DNA of 64,000 nt from Aquarana catesbeiana (lineage: Eukaryota; Chordata; Amphibia; Anura; Ranidae): positions 331,446,539 through 331,510,538 of the forward strand of contig NC_133328.1 in assembly GCF_042186555.1 (NCBI RefSeq). Direction: 5' to 3'. The first letter of the stretch is position 1, and each line of letters starts with the position of its first letter. The notes under the pieces were generated by a model. That model was not told where the DNA came from, made no database searches, and was given only the letters and a program-made list of their open reading frames with translations. Positions 22,801-32,638 of the stretch are shown piece by piece. Position numbers and translations under genes: made by a program.

Positions 22801-23120
22801 CTGAGGGAAGAGGCCACGTTGGCAGCTGCTTTGCCAGACAAAGTACCCTGAGCCTGGGTGAGAGAGGATGAGGAGGATGAGGATGGCTTGGTCATCCACT
22901 CAACCAAGTCTTCCGCATGTTGCAGCTCAACATGGCCAACTGCTGAAAAAAAGGCCAAGCGTGTCCCACGGCCACGTGCTGAAGAGGATGCACCGTGTCC
23001 ATGACCAGCACTGTTGCCTCTAGACACAGAGCCTGCTTGCCCTCTTTTATTGGCTTGTGACTGTCTGCCTCTCCTTGTTGGCCTTCGGGACATACTACTG
23101 ACCTGCAGTGAGCTGCACAA
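19860..23120 (-). pseudogene. hAT transposase with BED zinc finger, copy 1
   Basis: Frames in order on the minus strand: 23120-22554 (Arg/Ser-rich N-terminus, then an acidic linker), 22513-21962 (BED-finger remnant with ATCLTRHMLTCHAVCWQ, the second Cys lost), 21946-21389 (HITADSWSSRHGQG with a catalytic Asp), 21474-20962 (MVVCDNGTNLLSAL with the second Asp; CLAHVPNLVV with Cys-x-x-His; CDMPTRWNSTLAML), 20857-20138, and 20141-19860, the hATC dimerisation domain (CPTSSILSERTFSAAGG). Frameshifts separate the parts. The full enzyme would move elements with TAGGGATGAGC ends; this copy is inactive. All domains are still recognisable. Confidence 0.85.
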
Positions 23121-23129
23121 AACTGGGAT

Positions 23130-23175
23130 AGATATATATATAGATATATATATATATAGATAGATATATATATAT

Positions 23176-23221
<46 letters not shown>

Positions 23222-23250
23222 ATATATATATACACATATATATACCGATT
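23130..23250. repeat. TA/GATA microsatellite
   Basis: About 120 bases of nearly pure (TA)n with interspersed GATATATA units. It sits directly upstream (in transposon sense) of the N-terminal frame of hAT copy 1. Confidence 0.95.
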
Positions 23251-23264
23251 ATACTGCAGCTAGC

Positions 23265-23930
23265 AGAATCAACTGCCTGCCTGTAGTATTATTAGTATGA
23301 TAACCCCTACACTTGTCTTCAGGTAGCTATGCTGTAGGTGCAGCAGTGCAGGGTACACAGTAAAGTAGCTGGAAATACTTCAAGAGCCTACACAAGCACC
23401 TGGCTGCAGCTAGCTATACTGTAGATGAGACTGTGCAGGGTACAAAGTACAGTAACTGGAAATACTTTAATGAGCCTACACAAGCACCTGGCTGCAGGTA
23501 GCTATACTGTAGGCCAGACTGTGCAGGGTACACAGTAGTACAGTAGCTGGAAATACTTCAATGATCCTACACAAGCACCTGGCTGCAGGTTGCTATACTG
23601 TAGGTCAGACTGTGCAGGGTACACAGTAAAGTAGCTGGAAATACTTCAGTGAGCCTACATTAGCACCTGGATGCAGGTTGTGATACTGTAGTTCAGACTG
23701 TGCAGGGTACACAGTAAAGTAGCTGGAAATACTTCAGTGAGCCTACACAAGCACCTGGCTGCAGGTTTCTATACTGTAGGTCAGACTGTGCAGGGTAAAC
23801 AGTAAAGTAGCTGGAAATACTTCAATGAGCCTACACAAGCACCTGGCTGCAGGTTGCTATACTGTAGGTCAGACTGTGCAGGGTACACAGTACAGTAGCT
23901 GGAAATACTTCAATGAGCCTACACAAGCAA
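23265..23930. repeat. 88-bp minisatellite in the hAT copy 1 leader
   Basis: The anchor GGAAATACTT starts at 23371, 23458, 23549, 23637, 23724, 23813 and 23901, i.e. every 87-91 bp, giving about seven and a half units. A unit contains AGCCTACACAAGCACCTGGC, GCTATACTGTAGGTCAGACT and GTGCAGGGTACACAGTA. Neighbouring units are more alike than distant ones. It is non-coding. Confidence 0.95.
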
Positions 23931-23939
23931 GTATGTAAT

Positions 23940-26067
23940 TCTAAATATGCCCATACTGTGTCTGAAAAATATCTTATTAAATTAAACACTTTATTTTACA
24001 TACATTTTCATTTTCTTTCTGAATTTTCCAAAAACTTGTGGCAAAAAAATAAAGTCTTCATAAAACTCACAATGCCGCCTATAAATAACAATTACATTTT
24101 TATGGTCATTTTGCAGCTTGGTTCCACTGTCCTGGTGCTCCAAGGCCTCCAAATATGTAACAAGCAATCAGGAAATTTGATGCCTAATTTATGCCCCTTG
24201 TAAGCCTGATGGGGCTCCTCAGATTTGGGGCTCTTTTATTCAGTTAGACTCTGAAAAGGGTTGCATACGTGTGTTTTAAGGTGTAATTAAAAGTGTGCTA
24301 GAAATATCTTATTAATTGACAACCTTGTTTAAAATATAAATTTTCATTTTCATTTTGCATTTTCCAAAAACTTGTGGTAAAAAAATGAGATCTTCAAAAG
24401 ACTCTACTATGTCTTAGGGTGTTTTATTTCCAAAATGGGGTTGTTTTGTGGGTGTTTCTACTGTAGTAATTAAGACCAACTTTAAGTTGACATACAGAGA
24501 TAGCCAGAATGCTGTGTAGCAGGTGGCATGTTTGCCACTGCTACCTCATTCCACCTGTCACTGTTTGTTAAGAATACCCACAGCCTCCTAGCAACCAGGG
24601 TCAGTAATAGTGGGCAAAAACTGATGGTGAAGTTGAGACAATAGTTCCTGTCAAGTCCACACTCTCCACTCTCCTTGTGATTGACAGCAGGCAGTAGGCA
24701 GAGTCTATAGACAATAGCAGGCTATATATTTGATTAGGATCCCTCCACTGCCTGCTGTTAATCACATGGGGGGTGGAAATGAAGGAGGATTAGTATCTGT
24801 GAATCCTTATCAGGATCTGCCCCCCCCCCCCCCCCCTCCCAAGCTGTGTGATAGCTGAAGTGGTGGAAGGAACTGTACCTGGAAGGAACTAAGGATGAAG
24901 CCTCCATTTTGACTTTCCATCCTCTGTGTGTCTACACATGAGGTGTATGCCCTAGATTTGTGTACCTATTTACAGCAGATACATATGTAGGTTTTATTAA
25001 AAAAATAACAGGGTGGAACAAAACTGGTGTGAAAACCAAAGAGAAAACAAACAGTAAGAACATATGCTGAATAATGCAATAATAAAACAGTGCCCATTAG
25101 TAGCTGGTAGATATGGTAGTTGCTGGACATGGATTGAAATCAAAATCTTTCCTGCAATGCTGCCATCAAAATGAGAGACAGTTTTTTTTCTCCACATTAT
25201 CTCAAACATGTTAAGATATAAAAACATATTAGCATATAAGCCGATGTTTTGAAATCCCTGAAATTATAATAATAATACAAATAATAATAATAATAAAAAA
25301 ATGAACCTCTAATTAAAACTTACAGTTTAAATAAATAAATAAGGCACATGTCAGCAGTATCAAATTACTTTTTGTTGCATTTTTTTGAAAGAATATGTTT
25401 TTAATAAATTAAAAAAATACAAGGAAGAAGGACAGTGTCAATTATCTCTCTTAGGTGATTCCCAATGAAGTTTTTAATTTTTTCAAACCACATATGCTCT
25501 TCCAATTACTGGTATAATCAATGTTCATAGGTGCATCACAAAGCTACTTAGGTAGATATTGTACTATATAGTAATCATCTAAACAAGTCCTGATAATTGA
25601 GACTGTGCGAGAAGCCGATGGGGTGAATGGCACTGTTAGGAATGGAGGCCAAAAAAACATAGAGAGAGAGAGCGTGAAACAGTGAAGAGAGAGAGAGAAA
25701 ATAATAAAAACGTATGTTGAAATGGTGATCTATAGGCTGGTGTGTATGATCCAAGTAGAGGGAAATCGTGGAAAGCTGAGAAATGTAAAGTATGTCCATG
25801 AACTGAACCCAGAAACTCCATAGTGCATTATATTGTCTTGTGTGTCTTGAAGATAGGCTGTCAATTTTTCCAATCTCATTAAATAGCCCATCTTTGCATC
25901 CTATTAATATTAACAAAGTCGCCATTGCGTTGAAACTCGTTGAGACAGAGCAACAGTGTAGGTAGAAGCTAGTGTCTAGATGTCCCAGTACACACAGAGT
26001 GAGACAGCTGTTAATTCCTGTGTACACTGTCATTTTAGTTTACTGGGGGCTGGATGTATGTCTTGAA
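23940..26067. other. Unassigned DNA with two direct ~130-bp copies and a poly-C tract
   Basis: No gene is supported. A segment with AAATATCTTATTAA and TTTTCCAAAAACTTGTGG occurs at about 23960-24085 and again at about 24300-24400, so an unknown repeat is present twice. A run of 17 C lies at 24820-24836. Simple A/T-rich repeats (ATA, AATA) lie at 25250-25310, and GA-rich DNA (GAGAGAGAG) at 25655-25700. This may include genuine host intergenic sequence. Confidence 0.5.
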
Positions 26068-26326
26068 GCCTGCTTTTTTTTTTCTTTCAATAGATTTTTA
26101 TTGAGTATTTTTAAGAAATAGATACAGAAAAGAGAAAAATGGGAAATAATAGTAAATGGAATGTATAACATAAAATAGATTGTTTAACATACAATAGGGT
26201 AATAAGTAATACACAGCTTATGTTGATATACATTCAGAAGTTACAATCTTATGAAAGGTAAATAGGTATAGTATTAGACCTACTGGTACTGTTAATACCT
26301 TATAATCACCTCATGGAACAAGTAAG

Positions 26327-27165
26327 TCATAGCCTATATGGCCATATAGACCAGGATTTGTCAAACCTTGCACATTTGGATGAGTTCAATGCTATGAGAC
26401 GTTCAAAGGTGCAGTTCCTGTTGACAGCTTTAACTATATCTGTCATATTCAAGGCTGTCGCGGATTTCCAGTTACATAGAATCATTGATCTTGTCTCTAG
26501 CAGAATGTGTGTTACTACAGGTCTGAAGTCCGTATGAAATTTGTCTATGTTTAAGTTTAAGATTGCTAATGCGGGGTCTGGGGGTGTGAGCATTCCTGTT
26601 ATAGAGAAGATTAGTCAGAATATTTGATTCCATGTGCTTTTAACTGTGGGGCAATACCATAGCATGTGAAGTAAAGAACCCATGTGACCGCAAGCTCTCC
26701 AACATAGTGGTGATGTTCCAGGAAAATATTTTGCCAACTTGTATGGTGTGTAATGCCATCTATTAGCTAGTTTGATTGCTAGTTCCCAGAGCTTAACGCA
26801 ATGAGAGGCTTTATGTATTTCTATGAATGCCTGTCGCCATTGTTCTGGTGAGAATGTTTTGCCCAATTCACCCTCCCATTTTTCCATTGCTGTAGTTTTG
26901 AGGAATGTATTTTTTCCCTTAATTTATGGTAGAAAAAGGATATACCTTTTGTGTTACTATTAGCGTTCGAGTAAAATTGCCATATCGCTTTCAGTATGGA
27001 GATAGACGGTCTAGCGTAGGATTTAAGAAAATGTGTGATCCTCATGTGTAAGAATTTCCCGTTATTGGTGAGGTTGTATTGGGACATGACCTGGTCAGTT
27101 GTTTTCAATTGTGTTCCCTCATAGAGGTCCAGGATGGTATTTACACCTTTGCTCGTCAAGTATTG
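26327..27165 (-). pseudogene. L1 ORF2 C-terminal remnant
   Basis: Frames at 27159-26821, 26887-26615 and 26593-26327 read in succession. They contain WRQAFIEIHKASHCVKLWEL, then LCWRACGHMGSLLHMLWYCP, the Cys/His motif near the end of L1 ORF2, and LAILNLNIDKF. The same region of the plus-strand L1 (42590-42860) aligns in order (CFRMCNHIGTMCHIWWSCP). The RT that should precede it is absent: the endonuclease frame ends at 27171 and this part begins within a few bases. Confidence 0.8.
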
Positions 27166-27170
27166 AACCT

Positions 27171-28148
27171 TCAGTAAAGGGATTTTTTGTGTTGAGTGGT
27201 GATATCGTGAATTTCTAACAGGATAGTGTTAAGCTGCTGAGTCCGTTTCCTCTTTTCTCTGGCTCCTATTTGAATTAAAACGCCTCTCATGAAGGCCTTG
27301 TGTGTGTTCCATAGGATGTATGGGTCATTGACTGATCCAACATTGTCTGAAAAAAAATGATGTAATTTCTGAGATAATAGTGATTGGAGTTGTGGGTCCT
27401 GGAGTATGCGTGTGTTGCAGCGCCAGATGGGGGGTGAGGAAGAGATTCCCCTCTCAGCAATAGATATAGAAATAGCGGAGTGGTCTGACCATGTAATATC
27501 ATATATTGTGGTTGTTTCAATATTTTGTAGAAGCCTTTTATCCGTTAAGGATAAGTCTATACGGGAGTATGAGCAGTGTCTGCTGGAAAAAAATGTGTAG
27601 TCCTTTTCATTGCCGTGTAGACATCTCCATGTGTCGAATAGCTCTTCTTTGTGTAATATTGATTGGAGAGACAAATTTCCTTTGCCGGACGATGTATCTA
27701 GGAGTGGGTCTGGTGTCACATTAAAGTCTCCACAAATCAGAAGGTTGCTGTGTTTTAAGGCTTTTGCTTTGTGGAGCACTTTGTTGATGAATCTTATTTG
27801 GTGAGTGTTCGGAGCGTATAATGTTACGATGGTGTAGGGATTGGAATTAATGTTCCCTGTGGCAATGATGTATCTTCCTGCAGCATCAGTTATGATTTCT
27901 TTGGGCTCAAAGGATATGGAGTTGTTGAAGGCTAGGAGAACTCCCCCTGTTTTGCGATGCGGCGTACAGGCCACGTAGATGAATGGGTAGTCCTTGTGAG
28001 TGCAGTGGGGAATGTTGTGTAGTTGGAAGTGCGTTTCTTGGACGCTTAATATATCCGCTTTATGCTTGTGAGCTTCTTTCCATAAGCTAAAGCGTTTAGC
28101 CGGGTGATTTAAACCCCTGGCATTGATGGAAAGGCAGGTTATCGTCAT
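27171..28148 (-). CDS. L1 ORF2 endonuclease domain, 325 codons open
   Basis: The frame starts MTITCLSINARGLNHPAKR and has the apurinic/apyrimidinic endonuclease-like motifs in order: ADILSVQETHF with the catalytic Glu, LYAPNTHQ, LLICGDFNVTPDPLLD with the Asp-x-Asn, CSYSRIDLSLT, and ITWSDHSAISISI with the Ser-Asp-His end motif. This domain nicks target DNA (family knowledge). It is uninterrupted from residue 1 to 325, and the stop falls where the RT should begin. All catalytic residues seem retained, which is notable next to a missing RT. Confidence 0.88.
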   Translation of the reverse strand: MTITCLSINARGLNHPAKRFSLWKEAHKHKADILSVQETHFQLHNIPHCTHKDYPFIYVACTPHRKTGGVLLAFNNSISFEPKEIITDAAGRYIIATGNINSNPYTIVTLYAPNTHQIRFINKVLHKAKALKHSNLLICGDFNVTPDPLLDTSSGKGNLSLQSILHKEELFDTWRCLHGNEKDYTFFSSRHCSYSRIDLSLTDKRLLQNIETTTIYDITWSDHSAISISIAERGISSSPPIWRCNTRILQDPQLQSLLSQKLHHFFSDNVGSVNDPYILWNTHKAFMRGVLIQIGAREKRKRTQQLNTILLEIHDITTQHKKSLY

Positions 28149-28492
28149 TTAATAGACGTGAGTTAGGTTATGAGGCTGTGTTGTGGGGGTACTCACTGCG
28201 ACCATAGATGTCTTCCTGTGCTGCATGGTTGTTGGTGGAGACGACATATTGTAGCGAGTCCTCTGCTGGTTCGGAGGTGTAGTTAGTGCTATGAAGCGGT
28301 GTATATCACTTAAAAAAGGAGATAAAAAAAAACTGTAAACCAAACGTAAAGTTAACATGAGTAACATAAGAAATGGATCTCACAATTGATCCTTGTGCAG
28401 TCGTAGCTGCTATTGGTGTTATCGGGGTAAGGGAGAGATTCTCAAACAGAAACTCAGCCCTGGAGATAAACCTGTAATAACTTGGGTTTTAT

Positions 28493-29827
28493 TTACGAGC
28501 TTCCACCTGTCGGTTTCTTGTAGGACACTACCTGCCAATCATTTTGTAGGAAAGATGGCTCTGCCGGGTAAGCCTGATGAATAGGCTGGTCCACAATGAT
28601 GTTCCATCTCTTTAGGGCAGTAAGCCCTTCTTCCAAGGTAGATATTGAGATGGTGACCCCGTTGTGGGTGATAGAGAGTGTGGCGGGGTACTTCCACTTA
28701 TGGAGGATTTTGTGGTTCCTCAAGGCTTTTGTGACCGTTAACAAATTGCGACAGCATTGCAGAGTGTGTCTGGAAAGATCTGGGAGCAGTCTGATGTTCA
28801 CATACTGCTGGGGGATGTTCTCTTGTTTGCGTGAGGCTTGGAGTACCCGGTCTTTAACGTGGTAGAAGTGCATTCTTAGCAGGACATCCCTGGGTATTTC
28901 AGCAGGGAGAAAGGACGGTTTAGGGACTCTATGTATCCTGTCCACAAGCAGGTCATGTGCCGATGCGTCGGGCACCAGTGTGGAGAATAGGGTCTGGGCA
29001 TATTGTAGGAGCTGGTTGGGGGGGATATCTTCCGGAATTCCTCTCAGTTTGAGGTTGTTCCTCCTGGACCTGTCTTTTAGGTTGGCCATTTTGTCTTTTA
29101 ACCATGTGATGTCTTCCCCCTGGGCTGTGTGGGCTTCCACCATCACATTGTATGCTGAGGTGTATTCCTCCATCTTGTTTTCCACCTGATGCACTCTATG
29201 GCCTATGGCTTGTACCTCCCTCTGACACTCTGTTATCCCCCTGACCATGTCTGCTTGTAATGAGGAACGTAGTGACAGGAGCATATCCTTTAGTAATGTG
29301 TCTCAGACTGGCCTGTCTGCGGTGGGGAATTCCCTGATAGGATCCCCTTCAGTGCTGCTCTGGAGTGTGAGATTACTGTTAGGCCCGCTCACCTCCATCC
29401 CCTGCACACTGCCTTGTCTGATGGGGGAGTCCCTCCGCGGCTTCGATTTGGCCGGGCTTCTAGTGGAAGGGCTGGATGGGCTTGAGGAGGACACACTGGG
29501 TGGGTTCGGGGAGCGGAGAGGGACAGATGCCTGACCTTGTCTGCCGCTGTGCATGTCGGGCCTGAGCTCCGTCCTGTCGTCTGCCATTCCGCCGCCATTT
29601 TGAGGGCCACGAGCCGCATAGTAACTTGTCATTTTTTGCGGCTGTTGTGGATTTTTGCGGCGTCTGGTCATCCCCGATGTGTGCAGCGGGCCCCCACCTG
29701 TTGGAAGGTAGTTCCGTTGGTCGTTAGGGGTGCTGGAAGTCTTTGATGGCTGTGGATTATCTCCTGAGGCGAGCGGAGCTCCGGGATTACACGTCCATCT
29801 TAGAGCCCGTTCGGCCACGCCCCCCAT
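28493..29827 (-). pseudogene. L1 ORF1 protein (RNA-binding chaperone)
   Basis: The upstream frame 29827-29303 is Pro/Ser-rich and disordered, and the downstream frame 29284-28493 holds the folded part; a stop or frameshift near 29290-29300 separates them. The second frame has a coiled-coil stretch (VQAIGHRVHQVENKMEEYTS) followed by LKDRSRRNNLKLRGIPE, the hallmark start of the L1 ORF1 RRM. After it come MHFYHVKDRVLQASRK and a C-terminal domain. The protein coats element RNA as a trimer in known L1s. It is one break away from intact. Confidence 0.85.
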
Positions 29828-29840
29828 GCCTGCTTTTTTT

Positions 29841-30328
29841 CACTTGCTATAATAGTTATTTTAATAAATTACTTTATTAGATGTCTTGGCCTGGACTTGA
29901 ACCTGGGACCTCTTGAACTACTCTGAGTTACCTAAGATGTTGGACAGCACCCTCTCTGATCCATTGGACAACCCTACCTTGTGCCTTGACTTCTGCTGAA
30001 CCTCAAACTCTTTGATCCTCCCATGAACATTCTGATTTAAGCCATGTCTCTGCACTTCCTGTTTGTCAGATTAGTTGCTCTCTTAAGCCAATATCCAATA
30101 AAATAAACAATGTATCCAATAAATGAAAACAATGTGTCCATTTGACACAAAATAGAGTCCTGCAACATTAAAGCCTCTTCCTGTGCTGGTCCACTCCAGA
30201 AATAATGTGCTCTTAAATGATGTTGTAATCACCCAGTGCAGCCAATCACCACTGAATGCGCATACACTCACTGACTCAATCTGTCCAACTCTCCCAAGTA
30301 AAGAAATAAGGCTTGTAATCTCTCTTTC
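29841..30328. other. Unassigned DNA flanking the L1 and the Harbinger MITE
   Basis: No gene is supported. The stretch 29890-29960 (CTGGACTTGAACCTGGGACC) faintly resembles an inverted tRNA B-box region, but I see no tRNA fold. Confidence 0.4.
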
Positions 30329-30331
30329 TTA

Positions 30332-30769
30332 TGCCGCGTACACACAGGTGGACTTTTCATCCGGACTGGTCCGACGGTCTTTCCAACGGACTTTCAACTG
30401 ACTTTTGACGGACTTCCGATGGACTTTTGAATGAACGGACTTGCCTACACACGATCACACCAAAGTCCAACGGATTGGTACATGATGACGTACGACCGGA
30501 CTAAAATAAGGAAGTTGATAGCCAGTAGCCAATAGCTGCCCTAGCGTGGGTTTTCGTCCATTGGACTAGCATACAGACGAGTGGATTTTTCAATCGGACT
30601 CGAGTCCGTTGGAAAGATTTGAAACATGTTCCAAATCTTAAAGTCCATCAGATTTTCGACAGAAAAAGTCCGCTGCAGGTCTGATGGAGCCCACATACAG
30701 TCAGATTGTCGCCTGGATTTGGTCCGTCGGACCAGTCCGGTTGAAAAGTCCGCCCGTGTGTACGCCGCA
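30332..30769. mobile_element. PIF/Harbinger MITE with TTA target-site duplication
   Basis: The 438-bp element starts TGCCGCGTACACACAGGTGG and ends as its near inverted complement, GCCCGTGTGTACGCCGCA. It is flanked by TTA on both sides (30329-30331 and 30770-30772), the 3-bp target of Harbinger elements. Terminal inverted repeats extend about 45 bp, including GGACTGGTCCGACGG and its complement. There is no coding capacity. Confidence 0.88.
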
Positions 30770-30849
30770 TTAGGTAGACATAAGCTCTCTGGCTGTCGGC
30801 TCCCTTAGTATCTTCTGTCAGCTCTGATGTTTAGCTAGTAACTCATCAT

Positions 30850-31100
30850 AGAAATAAAGTGTCACATAGTGTCATCCTATAAGCTCTTGCCATTTTTATT
30901 AAAACACATCTAGTCACATTAAAAATATCACATGAAAGTCCGGTAATGCTGAGATTCAAGTCTTTAACACAAGTGGCCACACTGTGTCTCTCCTCAGCCA
31001 CTGGCTTTCGACTAGCTACACTTGCCACAGATGCTATCTGACTCAGCCCCTGACATGCATTTCGTCATCATCATGATTTCTTCTAAGAGTGGGCTGGACT
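30850..31100 (-). mobile_element. Probable Penelope-like 3' fragment with degenerate hammerhead-like motif
   Basis: On the minus strand, around 31075-31040, the order is TTAGAAGA, an A, a stem-like TCATGATGATGA, C, GAAA, TGCATGTC, and then AGGGGCTG. The last segment is complementary to CAGCCC upstream, so stem I can form across an imperfect loop. The AAGAAATC...GAAATGC order resembles the better hammerhead-like motif at 60992-61034. The downstream minus-strand sequence (to ~30850) is AT-rich and resembles a PLE tail. No ORF remains. 31100-31610 is unassigned apart from A/T-rich simple sequence. Confidence 0.4.
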
Positions 31101-31652
31101 GTGTGTGTAAACATATTAAATATTCAAATGGTAACTGTTAATAGGTCTCCTTAAATAGATACACACTATGCTAGTATATCTCAATCCACTGATAGGGACC
31201 ACACAGCATAGATAGTGCATTCTATGTGGTAATATCCATACAAGGTTACAGGTAGATATAACAACCCCCTTGTATGTCCATTATCATACCTAATCCCACA
31301 GGTATAGCTTTTCCTGAAACATAAAAAAATGGCATGTAACAATTTAAAAACCATGTTAAAAGACACCATTCAATGGCCTTATACCTAAAAATGTCTAGAC
31401 GACTATACAAATCAGCAAAAATCTAATTATAGCTAACTTAATGCTGTCCACCATAATATATATATACATTTAATACAGTGTTTATTTTATTGTATATGCA
31501 GTTTTATAGTTTGTATCACTATTGGATTCATTCTATATGTAATCACAGGACAGCATGGTAATTTTATATTTATTTATGTCTTCATTGACACTATGGTATT
31601 AGGATTAGGGATGGGCAGAACGGACCCCTGTTTGGGTCACACCAGAACTTTT

Positions 31653-31787
31653 CATCACATGCCTGACTAAGGGGTCCTGTGTGACTCCAAAATGTTGCAC
31701 CTTTTTGTGTTGTGATCATGCAATAAACTAAATCATTTGGACGCCACCGTATGCTGATCCTTGGTGTGCTGGCAAGTATCTACATTG
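31653..31787 (+). mobile_element. Short Penelope/retrozyme-like insertion with 13-bp TSD
   Basis: The 13-bp sequence CACCAGAACTTTT occurs at 31640-31652 and 31788-31800, flanking 135 bp not found in the equivalent place of hAT copy 1. The insert contains CTGACTA, A, GGGGTC, a 6-nt loop CTGTGT, GACTCC, then AAAA. GGGGTC pairs with GACTCC over six positions (one G-U), so it looks like a hammerhead with two damaged core positions. It ends near GCAATAAACTAAATC. I infer a PLE tail or small ribozyme-bearing retroelement. Confidence 0.6.
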
Positions 31788-32289
31788 CACCAGAACTTTT
31801 GAACACAGAGAAAGTTCGGACCCTAATAACGAACCCCATTAAAGTCAATGGGACCCGAACATAAAATATCAAACGTGCCCATTTTGAAGGATCATATGCA
31901 AGTAATCGGGCATACAATGGTTATGGGGTCCAGGTCCTGCCCTGGGGGACATGTATCAGTAAAAAAAAAAGTTTGTGAAAAACATCATTTTTAAATGAGC
32001 AGTGATTTTTTTATTTTTAAAGTGAAAGCATACAAATGAAAAAATCCTTCCAATAGAGTGCCTGGGGGGTCCCCTTAGTCTACCTGTAAAGTGGCAGATC
32101 TGTACTATGTCTAGAATCTGCTGCAGCAATAATTGCATTTATAAAGCCCAAAAAAAATGACATTTTCCCTTCAAGCTTATTTTGCTCAGCAGCTGGGGAG
32201 CCAGTGTGTATGATGAGGCCACAATGTAGTGCACTGAGAACAAGATTAGAGATTTTTTGGATACATTCTGGTGTCACTTTGACTTTCTA

Positions 32290-32560
32290 TAGAAGTAACA
32301 GGTGTGTAAAAATTGGTCTTTGGGTGTCGGTGGGGCCTTCCCACCTTAACCCTATAGAGGTACTCTTGATAAAAGCAAGAATTGGCCTTGCTGTAAAAAA
32401 TTGCAATGATATGCACCTGTTAAACAGGTGCAGAAAAATTAGTCTTTGGGTGTCAGGGGCAACTTCCCACCGTAACCCTAAAGAGGTACTCTTGATGAAA
32501 GCAAGAATGGCCTTTGCTGTAAAAAATTGCAATGATATGCACCTGTCAAACAGATGCTGA
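32290..32560 (-). repeat. 3' subterminal tandem repeats of hAT copy 2
   Basis: Two ~122-bp units each carry GTCTTTGGGTGTC, CTTCCCACC, GAGGTACTCTTGAT and TGCAATGATATGCACCTGT. They correspond in position and wording to 19495-19790 in hAT copy 1, though they are diverged. Confidence 0.85.
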
Positions 32561-32638
32561 AAATTGGTCTTTGGGTGTTAATTGTGCCCATGAAACCTAT
32601 ACCAAAAACATTCTTCCAGATGAAATGATTGAACACAC

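Larger units (their letters stand above)
18453..23940 (-). mobile_element. hAT transposon copy 1
   Basis: The 3' end on the minus strand begins at TAGGGATGAGC (18453), the terminus shared with repeats A1 and A2. Inside are a 3' subterminal repeat block (19495-19790), a decayed BED-finger hAT transposase (19860-23120) and a 5' leader holding a TA-rich microsatellite (23130-23250) and an 88-bp array (23265-23930). I find no matching TAGGGATGAGC inverted end on the right, so the 5' boundary near 23940 is approximate. The region 18960-19490 is transposon 3' non-coding sequence with no ORF that I support. Confidence 0.75.
26081..29827 (-). mobile_element. L1-type LINE insertion lacking its RT domain, with 13-bp TSD
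   Basis: The element reads on the minus strand from 29827 (starting GGGGGGCGTGGCCGAACG after AT) to a tail AATAAAAATCTATTGAAAG plus poly-A, seen here as poly-T. The 13-bp sequence GCCTGCTTTTTTT is found at 26068-26080 and again at 29828-29840, immediately outside each end, as expected for target-primed reverse transcription. It has ORF1, an apurinic endonuclease domain and the ORF2 C-terminus but no RT. Its length is 3.7 kb against about 6.7 kb for the full element at 37230-43893. Confidence 0.88.

Noticed and set aside
29890..29960. tRNA-derived sequence (SINE head) on the minus strand
   Set aside because: Only one B-box-like string; no A box, no clover-leaf and no SINE body visible.
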